This document shows, in pieces, positions 45,229-54,486 of a stretch of 64,000 nucleotides of DNA. The notes beneath the pieces were generated by a model. The model was not told the origin of the DNA and searched no databases. It worked only from the letters and a program-made list of their open reading frames with translations. The stretch spans positions 1-64,000 of the forward strand of contig JAETQD010000015.1 in assembly GCA_021770825.1 (NCBI GenBank). The letters are read 5' to 3'. Every line of letters starts with the position of its first letter. Positions within the stretch are counted from its first letter, which is position 1. A program made the translations under genes and the position numbers. The stretch is from Clostridium sp. Lineage in GTDB: Bacteria > Bacillota > Clostridia > Lachnospirales > Lachnospiraceae.

Positions 45229-46201
45229 ACCCGTACACTCCCCGCACAGAAACCTCGCCGGAAATCACTTCGGTTCTGCTTCCGTCCGGAAGACATACAA
45301 TCAGTCCGCCGGATTTGTTGATTCCCTCGGAGGTTCCCCGGAATTCGCCTGACGGGGCCAGTACGCACACCTCGTTCCCAAGGTTCACAAGCCTCTGGTT
45401 ATACTCCTCCATGAGTCCCGACATATCCTCTGTTTTTACAAAAATCTCATAGTACTCCTCAAAGGCCTTCATGATTTCCGCGATGATCTGGCTTCTCTGA
45501 AACGCATTCCCGGTCTCCAGGTAAAGAGATGTGGCGGTGGCGGCAATTTCCGGCGGAAACTCCGTCTGGTTCACATTGATTCCGATTCCAATGACCACAT
45601 GCTGGATTTCCATCAGCTCCGTACTCATCTCCGTGAGGATCCCGCAGATTTTCTTCTTATTAAGAACCAGGTCGTTGGGCCATTTGATCTGGCTTTTCAG
45701 CCCTGTGGCCTCCCTGATTCCCTTTTCCGCAGCCAGGGCCATCACCAGCGTCAGCATGGAAGCCGAAAGGGAATTGATCTGGGGCCTTAAAAGAATGCTC
45801 ATCCAGATTCCAACACCGGAGGGCGACTCCCAGCTTCTCCCTCTCCGTCCCTTTCCTCCGTCCTGCCGTTCTGCAACCGCCAGAGTTCCATGGGGAGCCC
45901 CTGCCTCTGCCTGTTTTCTGGCCTGGATATTGGTGGAATCGGTCTTATCAAAATAGACCACATTGGCGCCTGCCCATCTGGTCTTAATGGAGCTTCTCAA
46001 CTCCTCCTTAGAAAGCACATCGGAAACACTCTTTAAGGTATATCCCTTGTTTCTGACGGCTTCAATTTCATATCCTTCTTCTTTTAACTGATTGATCACC
46101 TTCCACACAGCAGTCCGTGAAACCCCGAATCTCTCACATAACTCCTGTCCTGAAAGATATCCGTCTGTTTCCTTCAGTAATCTGAGGATTTCTCCTTTCA
46201 T
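45221..46201 (-). CDS. birA: Biotin-[acetyl-CoA-carboxylase] ligase / biotin repressor
   Basis: A 326-residue bifunctional protein. The N-terminal winged helix (FGVSRTAVWKVINQLKEEG, about 20-38) represses biotin genes. The catalytic domain has GGKGRRGRSWESPSGVGIW (about 120-138), which binds biotinyl-AMP, and QIKWPNDLVLNKKKICGIL. A small C-terminal SH3-like domain follows. I chose the ATG at 46201 with GGAGG five bases upstream. It overlaps mutY by eight bases and heads a birA-mutY-lipid kinase operon. Confidence 0.95.
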   Translation of the reverse strand: MKGEILRLLKETDGYLSGQELCERFGVSRTAVWKVINQLKEEGYEIEAVRNKGYTLKSVSDVLSKEELRSSIKTRWAGANVVYFDKTDSTNIQARKQAEAGAPHGTLAVAERQDGGKGRRGRSWESPSGVGIWMSILLRPQINSLSASMLTLVMALAAEKGIREATGLKSQIKWPNDLVLNKKKICGILTEMSTELMEIQHVVIGIGINVNQTEFPPEIAATATSLYLETGNAFQRSQIIAEIMKAFEEYYEIFVKTEDMSGLMEEYNQRLVNLGNEVCVLAPSGEFRGTSEGINKSGGLIVCLPDGSRTEVISGEVSVRGVYGYV

Positions 46202-46210
46202 CTTTCCCTC

Positions 46211-46240
46211 CGCTAGAGTCTCCCGCACCGCGGCGGGGCT
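46211..46240 (+). terminator. Hairpin with T-run between birA and the small membrane protein gene
   Basis: CCCGC and GCGGG flank a short loop, followed on the plus strand by GCTTTTTTGCC. The T-run is on the plus strand, while both neighbouring genes are on the minus strand, so it does not fit as their terminator. Function is doubtful. Confidence 0.3.
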
Positions 46241-46247
46241 TTTTTGC

Positions 46248-46514
46248 CTATCTCCACCATATACTGACTGCACTGACAACCGTAAGCGCAAGCAGGGCGA
46301 TTCCGAATACCATCTGCAAAATGGCCGCTGCCTTTTTTCTATGGTTTCTCACACTGCGTTTCAGCCTGTACTTTCCGGTGACCAGATTAAGAACGGCCGC
46401 CAGAAAGAATATCACCGGGAAGAAAAACATGTATTCCTCCGGGTTTACAAAGGAGACCGCCGCCATAACCACCACTGCAATTCCAATGACAATATGCAGG
46501 GTATCCAGCGCCAT
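46248..46514 (-). CDS. Small membrane protein of unknown function
   Basis: A protein of 88 residues with about three membrane helices: one at the N-terminus (HIVIGIAVVVMAAVSFV), one in the middle (MFFFPVIFFLAAVLNLVTG) and one at the C-terminus (AAILQMVFGIALLALTVVSA), joined by a basic loop. I do not recognise the family. I prefer the ATG at 46514 (AGAGGAG five bases upstream); an ATG at 46556 also has an AGGAGA and would overlap the patatin gene. It is the last gene of the SPFH/NfeD-containing run. Confidence 0.6.
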   Translation of the reverse strand: MALDTLHIVIGIAVVVMAAVSFVNPEEYMFFFPVIFFLAAVLNLVTGKYRLKRSVRNHRKKAAAILQMVFGIALLALTVVSAVSIWWR

Positions 46515-46530
46515 GGATTCTCCTCTGACC

Positions 46531-47709
46531 TTACGTCTTCTCTCGTTTCCAGACATCCGATACTTCTCCTAACTTGCTGTTTTCTCCCAGGGCCTTGTGA
46601 ACCTGCTCCATGACTTCCTCTACGGTATAAATATGGAAAACCTCCAATTCCATCTTTCTGGCGCAGATCTCCAGAACAGCGCCGTAAAAATCCCTGTAAT
46701 CCCATCCAGCCGGAAGTCTCATTTTCTTTGCCAGGGCCGGAAAAATCTTTTCCGTATATGCCCGGTAGCCGGAAACCGTTTCAGACTCCTCCTGCTCCTC
46801 GTAGGGAATCAGGTAGCGGACAAAAAGCGGAAGCTCCGACATCATTTTATCAAAATAGTATGCCTCTGACCTGGGCATGTGAAAGTAATATTTTCTCCCC
46901 ACAAGGTCATATAAAAGTCTCTTGGCGTCATAGTATCCCAGGGTCATATTCCGTTTTGCCCTGGCATTGTCGAACTCCAGAATTCCTCCCAGGTTCTTCC
47001 TGGGCGCAATCCTGTGGACCGTCACATCCGGAGGAAGTGTAAACCGTCTCTCCCTGTCAACGCCGATTCCGTAAATCCGTATCACAATAATGTCCTTATA
47101 GCCCCGGTCCGTCAGCACATTGACGGGAACATTGTTGACGCTGCCGCCGTCCATATAGGTCTTTCCGCCCAGCTTTTCATTTTTAAAACCGGGAAAATAG
47201 GCGCTGGCCAGCAGCATATCCTTCATGGTCCCCTCCGGCGCCGTCTTCACATCGAAGTTGATTTCCTTCCGGTCCGTAAGGGAAAAGGTGGTGGCATAAA
47301 AATCACAGGAAGAGCTCCGGATTTTCTCTTCATCAATGGTGTCCGCAATCAACTGCTTTAAGGGCCCGATATCAAGCCCGCGCCCGGCCACCACTTTTTT
47401 CACCTCAGCGGCAAGCTCCGTAAGGTTAAAGGATCTTATTTCCAGCTTTCTCAGCCGTTCCATCAGACCGTCTTCCACATTGAGGACCCTGGAGTACGCC
47501 ATGGTGCCCCAGATCTCCTCGGCCTTTTCCAGGTCATCCATGCAGATCAGCGCTCCGTTTAAGGCTCCCACTGAGGTTCCGGCAACGCCCTTAATCTTTA
47601 CGCCGGCTTCCCTCAGAGCCTTCCAGGCACCCACCTGATAGGCCCCTCTGGCCCCGCCGCCTTCTAAGACAATCCCGTACTCCTTATTTAGATCAATGGC
47701 TGCCGTCAT
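46531..47709 (-). CDS. Patatin-like phospholipase
   Basis: A 392-residue cytosolic lipase. The oxyanion loop LEGGGARGAYQVG lies near residues 15-27, the nucleophile Ser in GTSVGALNGAL (about 47), and the catalytic Asp in DGGSVNNVPV (about 190). These are the Ser-Asp dyad motifs of bacterial patatins. A helical C-terminal domain of about 110 residues follows. I chose the ATG at 47709, with GGAG ten bases upstream; it overlaps the SPFH gene by 17 bases, so coupling with that membrane-organising protein is likely. Confidence 0.88.
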   Translation of the reverse strand: MTAAIDLNKEYGIVLEGGGARGAYQVGAWKALREAGVKIKGVAGTSVGALNGALICMDDLEKAEEIWGTMAYSRVLNVEDGLMERLRKLEIRSFNLTELAAEVKKVVAGRGLDIGPLKQLIADTIDEEKIRSSSCDFYATTFSLTDRKEINFDVKTAPEGTMKDMLLASAYFPGFKNEKLGGKTYMDGGSVNNVPVNVLTDRGYKDIIVIRIYGIGVDRERRFTLPPDVTVHRIAPRKNLGGILEFDNARAKRNMTLGYYDAKRLLYDLVGRKYYFHMPRSEAYYFDKMMSELPLFVRYLIPYEEQEESETVSGYRAYTEKIFPALAKKMRLPAGWDYRDFYGAVLEICARKMELEVFHIYTVEEVMEQVHKALGENSKLGEVSDVWKREKT

Positions 47710-48631
47710 TGGAAGCAATCTCCGCGATACTCTTTGCGAGACCTGCCATGGACTGGATTTCTGACGGAATGATAATCTTTGTGGCCTTTCCGTCGGCTGC
47801 CTTTGCAAAAGCCTCCAGACTCTTCAAGGTCAGCACTGCCTGGTCTGCTCCGGCTTCCTTAATCATACGGATACCGTCTGCATTGGCCTGCTGAATCTTA
47901 AGAATGGCCTCCGCCTGACCTTCGGCCTCACGGATTCTCTTCTCCTTTTCTGCCTCTGCATGGAGAATGGCTGCCTGCTTGTCGGCCTCTGCATCCAGGA
48001 TGGCGGACTGCTTTTTACCTTCTGCCACAAGGATCGTGGATTTCTTCTCACCTTCTGCCCGGAGAATGGACTCACGGCGTTCACGCTCTGCCTTCATCTG
48101 TTTTTCCATGGCATCCTGAATGGCTGACGGCGGAATGATGTTTTTAAGCTCCACGCGGTTTACCTTGATACCCCAGGGGTCTGTGGCCACATCCAGGGCT
48201 GCACGCATTTTCGTGTTGATGGTTTCTCTGGAAGTTAAGGTCTGGTCAAGCTCCAGGTCGCCGATGATATTTCTTAAGGTTGTGGCCGTTAAGTTTTCAA
48301 TGGCCATGATGGGATTTTCCACGCCGTAGGCATAGAGCTTCGGGTCTGTGATCTGGAAAAATACCACCGTGTCAATTTTCATTGTAACATTATCCTTTGT
48401 GATTACCGGCTGCGGTGCAAAGTCCACCACCTGTTCCTTCAAAATCACCCGCTTGGCCACACGGTCAATAAAGGGCATTTTAAAGTGCACGCCCACGGAC
48501 CAGGTATCCAGGTAAGCGCCCAGACGCTCCACAACCACTGCCTGAGCCTGGGGCACAATGCGGATGCAGGACACCAGCACCAAAAGAATCACAAGTATCA
48601 GTAAAACAAAGCTGAAAAAACCAATTCCCAT
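47693..48631 (-). CDS. SPFH/Band-7 family membrane protein (QmcA/stomatin-like)
   Basis: A 312-residue protein with one N-terminal membrane helix (about 5-25), an SPFH domain (about 27-190; VVVERLGAYLDTWSVGVHFK and VTMKIDTVVFFQITDP) and a helical tail of Ala/Glu-rich repeats (about 190-260) that forms oligomers. These proteins organise membrane microdomains. It ends 17 bases inside patatin and is preceded by an NfeD gene, the classic SPFH-NfeD pairing. Confidence 0.93.
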   Translation of the reverse strand: MGIGFFSFVLLILVILLVLVSCIRIVPQAQAVVVERLGAYLDTWSVGVHFKMPFIDRVAKRVILKEQVVDFAPQPVITKDNVTMKIDTVVFFQITDPKLYAYGVENPIMAIENLTATTLRNIIGDLELDQTLTSRETINTKMRAALDVATDPWGIKVNRVELKNIIPPSAIQDAMEKQMKAERERRESILRAEGEKKSTILVAEGKKQSAILDAEADKQAAILHAEAEKEKRIREAEGQAEAILKIQQANADGIRMIKEAGADQAVLTLKSLEAFAKAADGKATKIIIPSEIQSMAGLAKSIAEIASNDGSH

Positions 48632-48632
48632 A

Positions 48633-49073
48633 TTATTTCTCCTCTAAAACACGGTCCACAATCAGTTTCACTCCGCGGATTTCCTTCACGATCACAGTTT
48701 CTCCCTCCGGAATTTCCATCTCATCATCCACTGCCCTGGCCGTCCATTCCTGACCGTTTAAAACAGCCGCGCCAGAAGACAGATTGTTGTTGATTTTCAT
48801 GGTTACTCTGGCTTTTCTGCCAATGAGACTGTCTGCATTGGTCTTTACAGTCCCTTTATTGATGAACTTTGCGGCAAAGGGCCTTGTGAAGAACAAAAGC
48901 ACAAAGGAGGCAGCCAGAAACGTAACAAGCTGTACCCGGACGGATAAACCGGCCAGAGCGGTAAAGAACGCAATCAGCGCTCCCCCGGCAAACCAGATGG
49001 TAGTAAGCGCCATGGTATTTATTTCAATTCCCACAAAAATCACAAAAGCCACAAGCCAGCCTATCATTTCCAT
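48633..49073 (-). CDS. NfeD family protein
   Basis: A 146-residue protein with three to four membrane helices in the first 75 residues and a C-terminal OB-fold domain (about 85-146; LIGRKARVTMKINNNLSSG, GQEWTARA). NfeD proteins partner with SPFH proteins in membrane microdomains. The ATG at 49073 has AAGGAG eight bases upstream. It lies one base before the SPFH gene. Confidence 0.9.
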   Translation of the reverse strand: MEMIGWLVAFVIFVGIEINTMALTTIWFAGGALIAFFTALAGLSVRVQLVTFLAASFVLLFFTRPFAAKFINKGTVKTNADSLIGRKARVTMKINNNLSSGAAVLNGQEWTARAVDDEMEIPEGETVIVKEIRGVKLIVDRVLEEK

Positions 49074-49092
49074 TGCCTCATCTCCTTTTCCT

Positions 49093-49878
49093 TTACCTGT
49101 TTCTCCTCTGCCTTGCGGTCTCAAACATCAGAATGGACGCTGCCACCGCGGCATTTAAGGACTCCACCTGCCCTGCCATGGGAATTTTCACCCAGGCATC
49201 AGCCAGAAGAGAAAGTCTCTCGCTTAAGCCGTTTCCCTCGTTTCCGATGAGAAAGCCCGTGTTACCAGTATAATCCTCTTCCTCGTAATTATTCCTTCCG
49301 GCAAGATGGGCTGCAAACAGGCGGATGCCCCTTTCCTTAAGCTCCTCTGCCGTTTTTAACATATCATCCGTATAGAAAAACGGAACCCGGAACACAGACC
49401 CCATGGTGGAGCGGATGACCTTCGGGTTGTAAATATCCACCGTATCCCTGCTCATGATCACCCCGGTGATTCCGGCGCCCTCTCCGGCCCTCACAATGGT
49501 CCCCAGATTTCCCGGGTCCTGAATGTTTTCAAGAAGCATCAGGTGGGCGGCTTTTTTGTCCTTTAAAAGATCGGAAAGGCCATATTCATACTGCTTTACA
49601 AGGGCCAGAACTCCCTGGGGGGTCTGGGTATCGGACATGGCCTGGAACACAGAATCCGTCACGGTTTCATAGGACGGAAACCCCTGCAGAAACGCCTGAT
49701 TTTCCGGATTTTTAAGGAAGCTCTCAGAAACGTAAAGGCGGGCGGTCCTGTCCTTCGGAAGCTCCATGGCCATCCGGACTCCTTCCACCACGAAAATCCC
49801 CTGTTCGTTTCTGGCCTTTGCTTTTTTCTTTAATTCTATGACCGCCTTCACCTGTTCGTTCTTCGTGCTGCTAATCAT
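49093..49878 (-). CDS. TrmH/SpoU-family RNA 2'-O-methyltransferase
   Basis: A 261-residue enzyme with a substrate-binding N-terminal domain (about 1-95) and a SPOUT methyltransferase domain. Motif 1 is LENIQDPGNLGTIVRAGEGAG, motif 2 is GFLIGNEGNGLS, and motif 3 is IPMAGQVESLNAAVAASI. It methylates a ribose in tRNA or rRNA. It overlaps nadE by eight bases. The target nucleotide cannot be read from sequence alone. Confidence 0.92.
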   Translation of the reverse strand: MISSTKNEQVKAVIELKKKAKARNEQGIFVVEGVRMAMELPKDRTARLYVSESFLKNPENQAFLQGFPSYETVTDSVFQAMSDTQTPQGVLALVKQYEYGLSDLLKDKKAAHLMLLENIQDPGNLGTIVRAGEGAGITGVIMSRDTVDIYNPKVIRSTMGSVFRVPFFYTDDMLKTAEELKERGIRLFAAHLAGRNNYEEEDYTGNTGFLIGNEGNGLSERLSLLADAWVKIPMAGQVESLNAAVAASILMFETARQRRNR

Positions 49879-51805
49879 TTACGCCCTCCGGATTTAGGGA
49901 TTCCACTTCCTCCATCCAGACACGCCTTGCGGCATCTGACGGCATTCGTAAATCGCCTCTGGGGGACACTGCCACAGAACCAACCTTGGGGCCGTCCGGC
50001 AGACAGGAACGTTTAAACTGCTGGGCGAAAAATCTGCGGTAGAAGGTGTTTAACCACTTATAAATCACCTTGTCCTCATAGACACCTGCAAAGGCAATCT
50101 TTGCCAGGCGGTAGATCTTTGCCGGGCCGTATCCGCACCGCAAAATATAGTACATGAAGAAATCGTGGAGCTCATAGGGTCCCACCAAATCCTCGGTTTT
50201 CTGAGAGATCACGCCGTCAGTGGGAGGAAGAAGCTCCGGGCTCACCGGTGTATCCAGAACGTCATAGAGCACTTTCTTTAATTCCTCATCCTGACAGGTA
50301 TCGGCATAATAGCGGACCAGATGGCGCACCAGGGTTTTGGGAACCGAAGCGTTGACGCCGTACATGGACATGTGGTCTCCGTTGTAGGTGGCCCAGCCCA
50401 GCGCCAGCTCCGACATATCTCCCGTACCGATCACCAGACCGCCGTTTTTGTTGGCCAAATCCATCAGCACCTGGGTTCTTTCCCTGGCCTGGGAGTTTTC
50501 ATAGGTCACATCGTGGTCCTCCATGCTGTGGCCCAAATCCTTAAAGTGGACAGCCACCGCCTCCTTGATATTGACCTCCTTAAGCTCTGCACCCAGCTTA
50601 TGGGTTAAGGTACAGGCATTGTTATAGGTACGGTCTGTGGTGCCGAAACAGGGCATGGTCACAGACAGGATATTTTCTCTCGGAATCTTTAACATGTCAA
50701 AGGCCCTGGCTGTCACAAGGAGAGCCAGCGTGGAATCCAGACCGCCGGAAATTCCCACCACCGCATGGGTGCATCCCGTATGGGCCAGACGCTTTTTAAG
50801 GCCCATGGCCTGAATGGTTAAAATTTCCTCACAGCGGGCATCCCTTGCGCTCTCGTCGGAGGGAACAAAGGGAGCCGGGTCAATGTAACGCTCCAGTTTT
50901 AAATCTTCCTGGCTCATATGGAAGCTAACGCAGGCGTACCGGTTTCCCGGTGCCTCAGTCTGGAAGGTGGTCATTTTCCGTCTTTCATTCCGGATTCTCT
51001 GAAGGTCCAGGTCCCCGTAGATTACGGAATTTTCAAACCGTTTGGAGTTTGCCAGAACCGTACCGTTTTCCGCAATCATATTGTGGCCGCCGAACACCAG
51101 ATCCTGGGTGGACTCTCCCTCTCCCGCATTGGCATAGACATAGCCGCATACAAGTCTTGCGGACTGGCCGGAAATCAGGCTGTTTCTGTAAAGGTGCTTT
51201 CCTGTGGTCTCATCGCTGGCGGAACAGTTTACGATCACCGTTGCCCCTGCCTTTGCGTGGGAGATACTGGGCGGATCCATAACCCACACGTCCTCACAGA
51301 TTTCGCCTGCGACCGTAAGCTCCGGGATTTCGGCACATTTAAGAAGAATATTGCTTCCAAAGGGAACCTCTCTGTTTCCCCACTCCACGGTCTCCGGTAC
51401 CGCCGGGCCGGGGTTAAAGTGGCGCAGCTCATAAAATTCTGCATAGTTAGGAATATTCATCTTTGTGATGAAGGCCAGGACCTGTCCGTCCTGGATTGCG
51501 GCTGCCACATTGTAGAGCTTCCCGTTCTTTTCAAGGGGAAGTCCCACAAACACCAGCATGTCCATTCCCCGGGTGGCCTCTTCCAGCCTCCTCAAGCCAT
51601 CCCTGGCACTTTTCAGCAGCGTATCCTGAAGGAATAAATCCCCGCAGGTATAGCCTGTGAGGCAAAGCTCCGGGAATACCATAATCTTGGCTCCCTTATT
51701 CTTTCCTGCCTCCATCAGCTTTAAAATCTCATTTCCATTGTTCACAGGGTCTGCCACCTTGATGTCCGGTGTGGCGGCTGCGACACGGATAAAGCCGTCT
51801 TTCAT
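49871..51805 (-). CDS. nadE: Glutamine-dependent NAD(+) synthetase
   Basis: A 644-residue enzyme for the last step of NAD synthesis. The N-terminal nitrilase-like glutaminase domain (about 1-280) has Glu in FPELCLTGYT, a Lys, and the Cys in VAGEICEDVWV. The C-terminal synthetase has the PP-loop GISGGLDSTLALLV (about 358-371) and the IGTGDMSELALGWATYNGDH stretch. It lets the enzyme take ammonia from glutamine. It heads the minus-strand run that ends with the SPFH/NfeD genes. Confidence 0.96.
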   Translation of the reverse strand: MKDGFIRVAAATPDIKVADPVNNGNEILKLMEAGKNKGAKIMVFPELCLTGYTCGDLFLQDTLLKSARDGLRRLEEATRGMDMLVFVGLPLEKNGKLYNVAAAIQDGQVLAFITKMNIPNYAEFYELRHFNPGPAVPETVEWGNREVPFGSNILLKCAEIPELTVAGEICEDVWVMDPPSISHAKAGATVIVNCSASDETTGKHLYRNSLISGQSARLVCGYVYANAGEGESTQDLVFGGHNMIAENGTVLANSKRFENSVIYGDLDLQRIRNERRKMTTFQTEAPGNRYACVSFHMSQEDLKLERYIDPAPFVPSDESARDARCEEILTIQAMGLKKRLAHTGCTHAVVGISGGLDSTLALLVTARAFDMLKIPRENILSVTMPCFGTTDRTYNNACTLTHKLGAELKEVNIKEAVAVHFKDLGHSMEDHDVTYENSQARERTQVLMDLANKNGGLVIGTGDMSELALGWATYNGDHMSMYGVNASVPKTLVRHLVRYYADTCQDEELKKVLYDVLDTPVSPELLPPTDGVISQKTEDLVGPYELHDFFMYYILRCGYGPAKIYRLAKIAFAGVYEDKVIYKWLNTFYRRFFAQQFKRSCLPDGPKVGSVAVSPRGDLRMPSDAARRVWMEEVESLNPEGVND

Positions 51806-51961
51806 TTTGCTACTCCTTTATATCATACATTTTTAATTCCACGGTCTCCCTCCATTATACACGTTTTTACAGAAAAAGGGAAGTTTGGAATTGAGTGTTC
51901 CCACATATTATGTTAAACTGATGGTTAAATTACAGTTAAAATACAAATGGAGAATAAAATC

Positions 51962-52684
51962 ATGAACGAAATCTTCACGCGCACCATCCAGCTTCTGGGG
52001 GAGGACGGATTTTCAAGGCTGTCCCGGGCCTCTGTGGCTGTGTTCGGTTTGGGAGGCGTCGGCGGCCACTGCACCGAAGCCTTAGCGAGGGCCGGAATCG
52101 GAAGTCTTTTTCTCATAGACGCCGACACAGTGGCCCCCTCCAACATAAACCGCCAGAGCATCGCCTTAGTAAGCACTGTGGGGCAGAAAAAAACCGAGGT
52201 CATGAAACAGAAGCTTTCCGATATCAACCCGGACTGCACGGTTACGGTCCGCGATACCTTTGTGCTGCCGGAAAACATGGACCAGGTGTTCTCTTCTTTT
52301 CCGTGCACGCCGGACTACATCGTCGACGCCATCGACACCGTAAGCGCAAAAATCGCCCTGGCATCCTATGCTGTATCCCATAATATTCCCATAATCGCTT
52401 CCATGGGAACCGGAAATAAACTCCATCCGGAGGCCTTTAAAATTGCAGACATCTACGATACAAATGTCTGCCCCCTCTGCCGCGTCATGCGGCGGGAATT
52501 AAAAAAGCGGGATATCCCCGCCCTGAAGGTCCTGTACTCCGAAGAGCCGCCCCGCACGCCCAAAACCGCCGGGGAGGAAAAAAGCTCCGGCCGCCCTGCC
52601 CCTGCAAGTATTTCCTTTGTACCGCCTGTGGCAGGCCTTCTCATCGCCGGGGAAGTAATCCGCTCCCTTTCCGGCGTTTCCTGA
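51962..52684 (+). CDS. tcdA: tRNA threonylcarbamoyladenosine dehydratase TcdA
   Basis: A 240-residue E1-like (ThiF/HesA family) enzyme that cyclises t6A to ct6A in tRNA. The nucleotide-binding motif GLGGVGGHCTEALARAGIG (about 31-49), IDADTVAPSNINRQ (about 53-66) and the CPLCRVMRRELKKR segment near 165-178 are family marks. I chose the ATG at 51962 with GGAG nine bases upstream; an earlier ATG at 51947 overlaps that site. A terminator lies 24 bases after the stop. Confidence 0.93.
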   Translation: MNEIFTRTIQLLGEDGFSRLSRASVAVFGLGGVGGHCTEALARAGIGSLFLIDADTVAPSNINRQSIALVSTVGQKKTEVMKQKLSDINPDCTVTVRDTFVLPENMDQVFSSFPCTPDYIVDAIDTVSAKIALASYAVSHNIPIIASMGTGNKLHPEAFKIADIYDTNVCPLCRVMRRELKKRDIPALKVLYSEEPPRTPKTAGEEKSSGRPAPASISFVPPVAGLLIAGEVIRSLSGVS

Positions 52685-52707
52685 TCTGACAGGATTTTAC
52701 AAAGGCG

Positions 52708-52742
52708 AAAGGCTGTATTCCCCCCAAGAATACAGCCTTTCT
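52708..52742 (+). terminator. Terminator of tcdA
   Basis: AAAGGCTGTATTC and GAATACAGCCTTT form a perfect 13-bp stem with a short C-rich loop, followed by CTTC on the plus strand. The T-run is short but the stem is strong. Confidence 0.75.
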
Positions 52743-52920
52743 TCACGTTCAAAATACCTCACACTATACAGTTCGCCGAAATTATTCCCCTCTAATTTCA
52801 GTGCTTATGTAATATAACACAATTTTACAATTCCGTCAACGGATTTCATAGTAAAATTTGCACAAAATATGCGTATATTTTTCACAATACCGCTATACGA
52901 ATAAATTCCTGCGGTTCGGG

Positions 52921-52969
52921 GCATCCTTTCCTATAAAATATAGACTGAATTTTTATCGGGAAAGGATGC
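52921..52969 (+). promoter_or_regulatory. Hairpin sequestering the ribosome-binding site of the GerA-family gene
   Basis: Perfect 11-base inverted repeats, GCATCCTTTCC (52921-52931) and GGAAAGGATGC (52959-52969), flank a 27-base loop. The right arm contains the AAAGGAT ribosome-binding site of the gene starting at 52974. In a transcript that includes both arms, the site would be masked. The repeats are seen directly; control of translation is inferred. Confidence 0.55.
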
Positions 52970-52973
52970 TGTC

Positions 52974-54389
52974 ATGAAACTTTCATCGGATTTTCAAACC
53001 AATATCTTACATTTCCACAAAATCCTGGATGTTGAGACCAATTTTGACATCGTATACCATACCTTAGAGATCGGCGGAAAGCAGGCTGTCATATACTTCG
53101 TGGACGGTTTCACAAAGGATGAGGTTCTCCTGCGCCTGATGCAGGCCTTCGCTTCCATAAAGCCGGAGGACATGCCGGAAAGCGCCCATGATTTCTCTAA
53201 AAAGTACGTAAGCTACGGAGAAACCGGACTGGAGGATGAGGACTCTGCCATCTTAATCCAGCTTCTCTCCGGCCTCTCCTGCATGTTCATTGACGGGTAC
53301 GACAAATGCATTACCATCGACTGCCGTACCTATCCGGCCAGAGGCGTCACGGAACCAGAAAAGGACAAGGTGCTCCGGGGCTCCCGGGACGGATTTGTGG
53401 AGACTTTGATCTTCAACACCGCCTTAATCCGCAGAAGAATCCGGGACGTGGATTTTGCTGTGGAAATCATGCAGGCCGGCGAAAGCTCCCACACGGATAT
53501 TGCCATCTGCTACATGAAAAAACGGGTGGACGAAGCTCTTCTCGCCACCATCAAAAAACGCATTGAGAATCTCCATGTGGATGCCCTGACCATGAACCAG
53601 GAAAGTCTGGCGGAATGCCTCTTCCCCCACAAATGGTTCAATCCCTTTCCAAAATTCCGCTTTTCCGAACGTCCCGATACGGCGGCGGCATCCATTCTGG
53701 AGGGCAACATCATCATTCTTGTGGACAACTCCCCCGCCTGTATGATTCTGCCCTCTTCCGTCTTTGACATCATTGAAGAGGCTGATGACTACTATTTTCC
53801 CCCGGTCACCGGAACCTACCTGCGGCTTTCCAGGATGACTGTTTCCTTCCTTACGCTGTTTTTAACCCCGGTCTGGCTCCTTTTCATGCAGAATACCCAG
53901 TGGATTCCTGAATGGCTGGAATTCATCCAGATCGCCGATGAGCAGTTTGTGCCTCTGATCTGGCAGCTTTTGATTCTGGAATTTGCCATTGACGGGCTGC
54001 GGCTTGCGGCTGTCAACACCCCCAACATGCTGACCACGCCTTTAAGCGTCATCGCCGGTATTGTGCTGGGGGAATACTCCGTAAAATCCGGCTGGTTCAA
54101 CAGTGAAACCATGCTGTACATGGCATTTGTAACCATAGCAAACTATTCCCAGGCCAGCTTTGAGATGGGCTATGCCCTTAAATTCATGCGTGTCATTCTT
54201 TTGCTTCTCACATCCTTGTTGAACCTCTGGGGATTTATTTTGGGAACGGTCCTCTGCGTCCTGGCCATTGTCTTCAACAAAACCATCGCCGGAAAGAGCT
54301 ATATCTACCCGCTGATTCCCTTTTCCTGGTCAGAATGCAAAAAACGCTTTTTCCGCGGACGTCTCCCCCATACGGAAAAAGCAAACTAG
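52974..54389 (+). CDS. GerA-family (A-subunit type) spore germination protein
   Basis: A 471-residue protein of the GerAA/SpoVAF family. The large hydrophilic N-terminal domain (about 1-280; IEIMQAGESSHTDIAICYM-like stretch, LFPHKWFNPFPKFRFSERPD, ILEGNIIILVDNSP) is followed by about five membrane helices (about 285-450; TGTYLRLSRMTVSFLTLFLT). Such proteins form germinant receptors or associate with the DPA channel. No B or C subunit gene lies nearby, so it is an orphan A-type subunit. Length near 470 fits SpoVAF as well as GerAA. Confidence 0.9.
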   Translation: MKLSSDFQTNILHFHKILDVETNFDIVYHTLEIGGKQAVIYFVDGFTKDEVLLRLMQAFASIKPEDMPESAHDFSKKYVSYGETGLEDEDSAILIQLLSGLSCMFIDGYDKCITIDCRTYPARGVTEPEKDKVLRGSRDGFVETLIFNTALIRRRIRDVDFAVEIMQAGESSHTDIAICYMKKRVDEALLATIKKRIENLHVDALTMNQESLAECLFPHKWFNPFPKFRFSERPDTAAASILEGNIIILVDNSPACMILPSSVFDIIEEADDYYFPPVTGTYLRLSRMTVSFLTLFLTPVWLLFMQNTQWIPEWLEFIQIADEQFVPLIWQLLILEFAIDGLRLAAVNTPNMLTTPLSVIAGIVLGEYSVKSGWFNSETMLYMAFVTIANYSQASFEMGYALKFMRVILLLLTSLLNLWGFILGTVLCVLAIVFNKTIAGKSYIYPLIPFSWSECKKRFFRGRLPHTEKAN

Positions 54390-54486
54390 CCACTTATTTA
54401 TTCCTGTGATATACTGAAAGAAAACGTTATGTGTCCGGGGGCAGCAGGTCCTGTCCCCGCGGCTTTCAAAAGAAGGAGGCAGCCAT

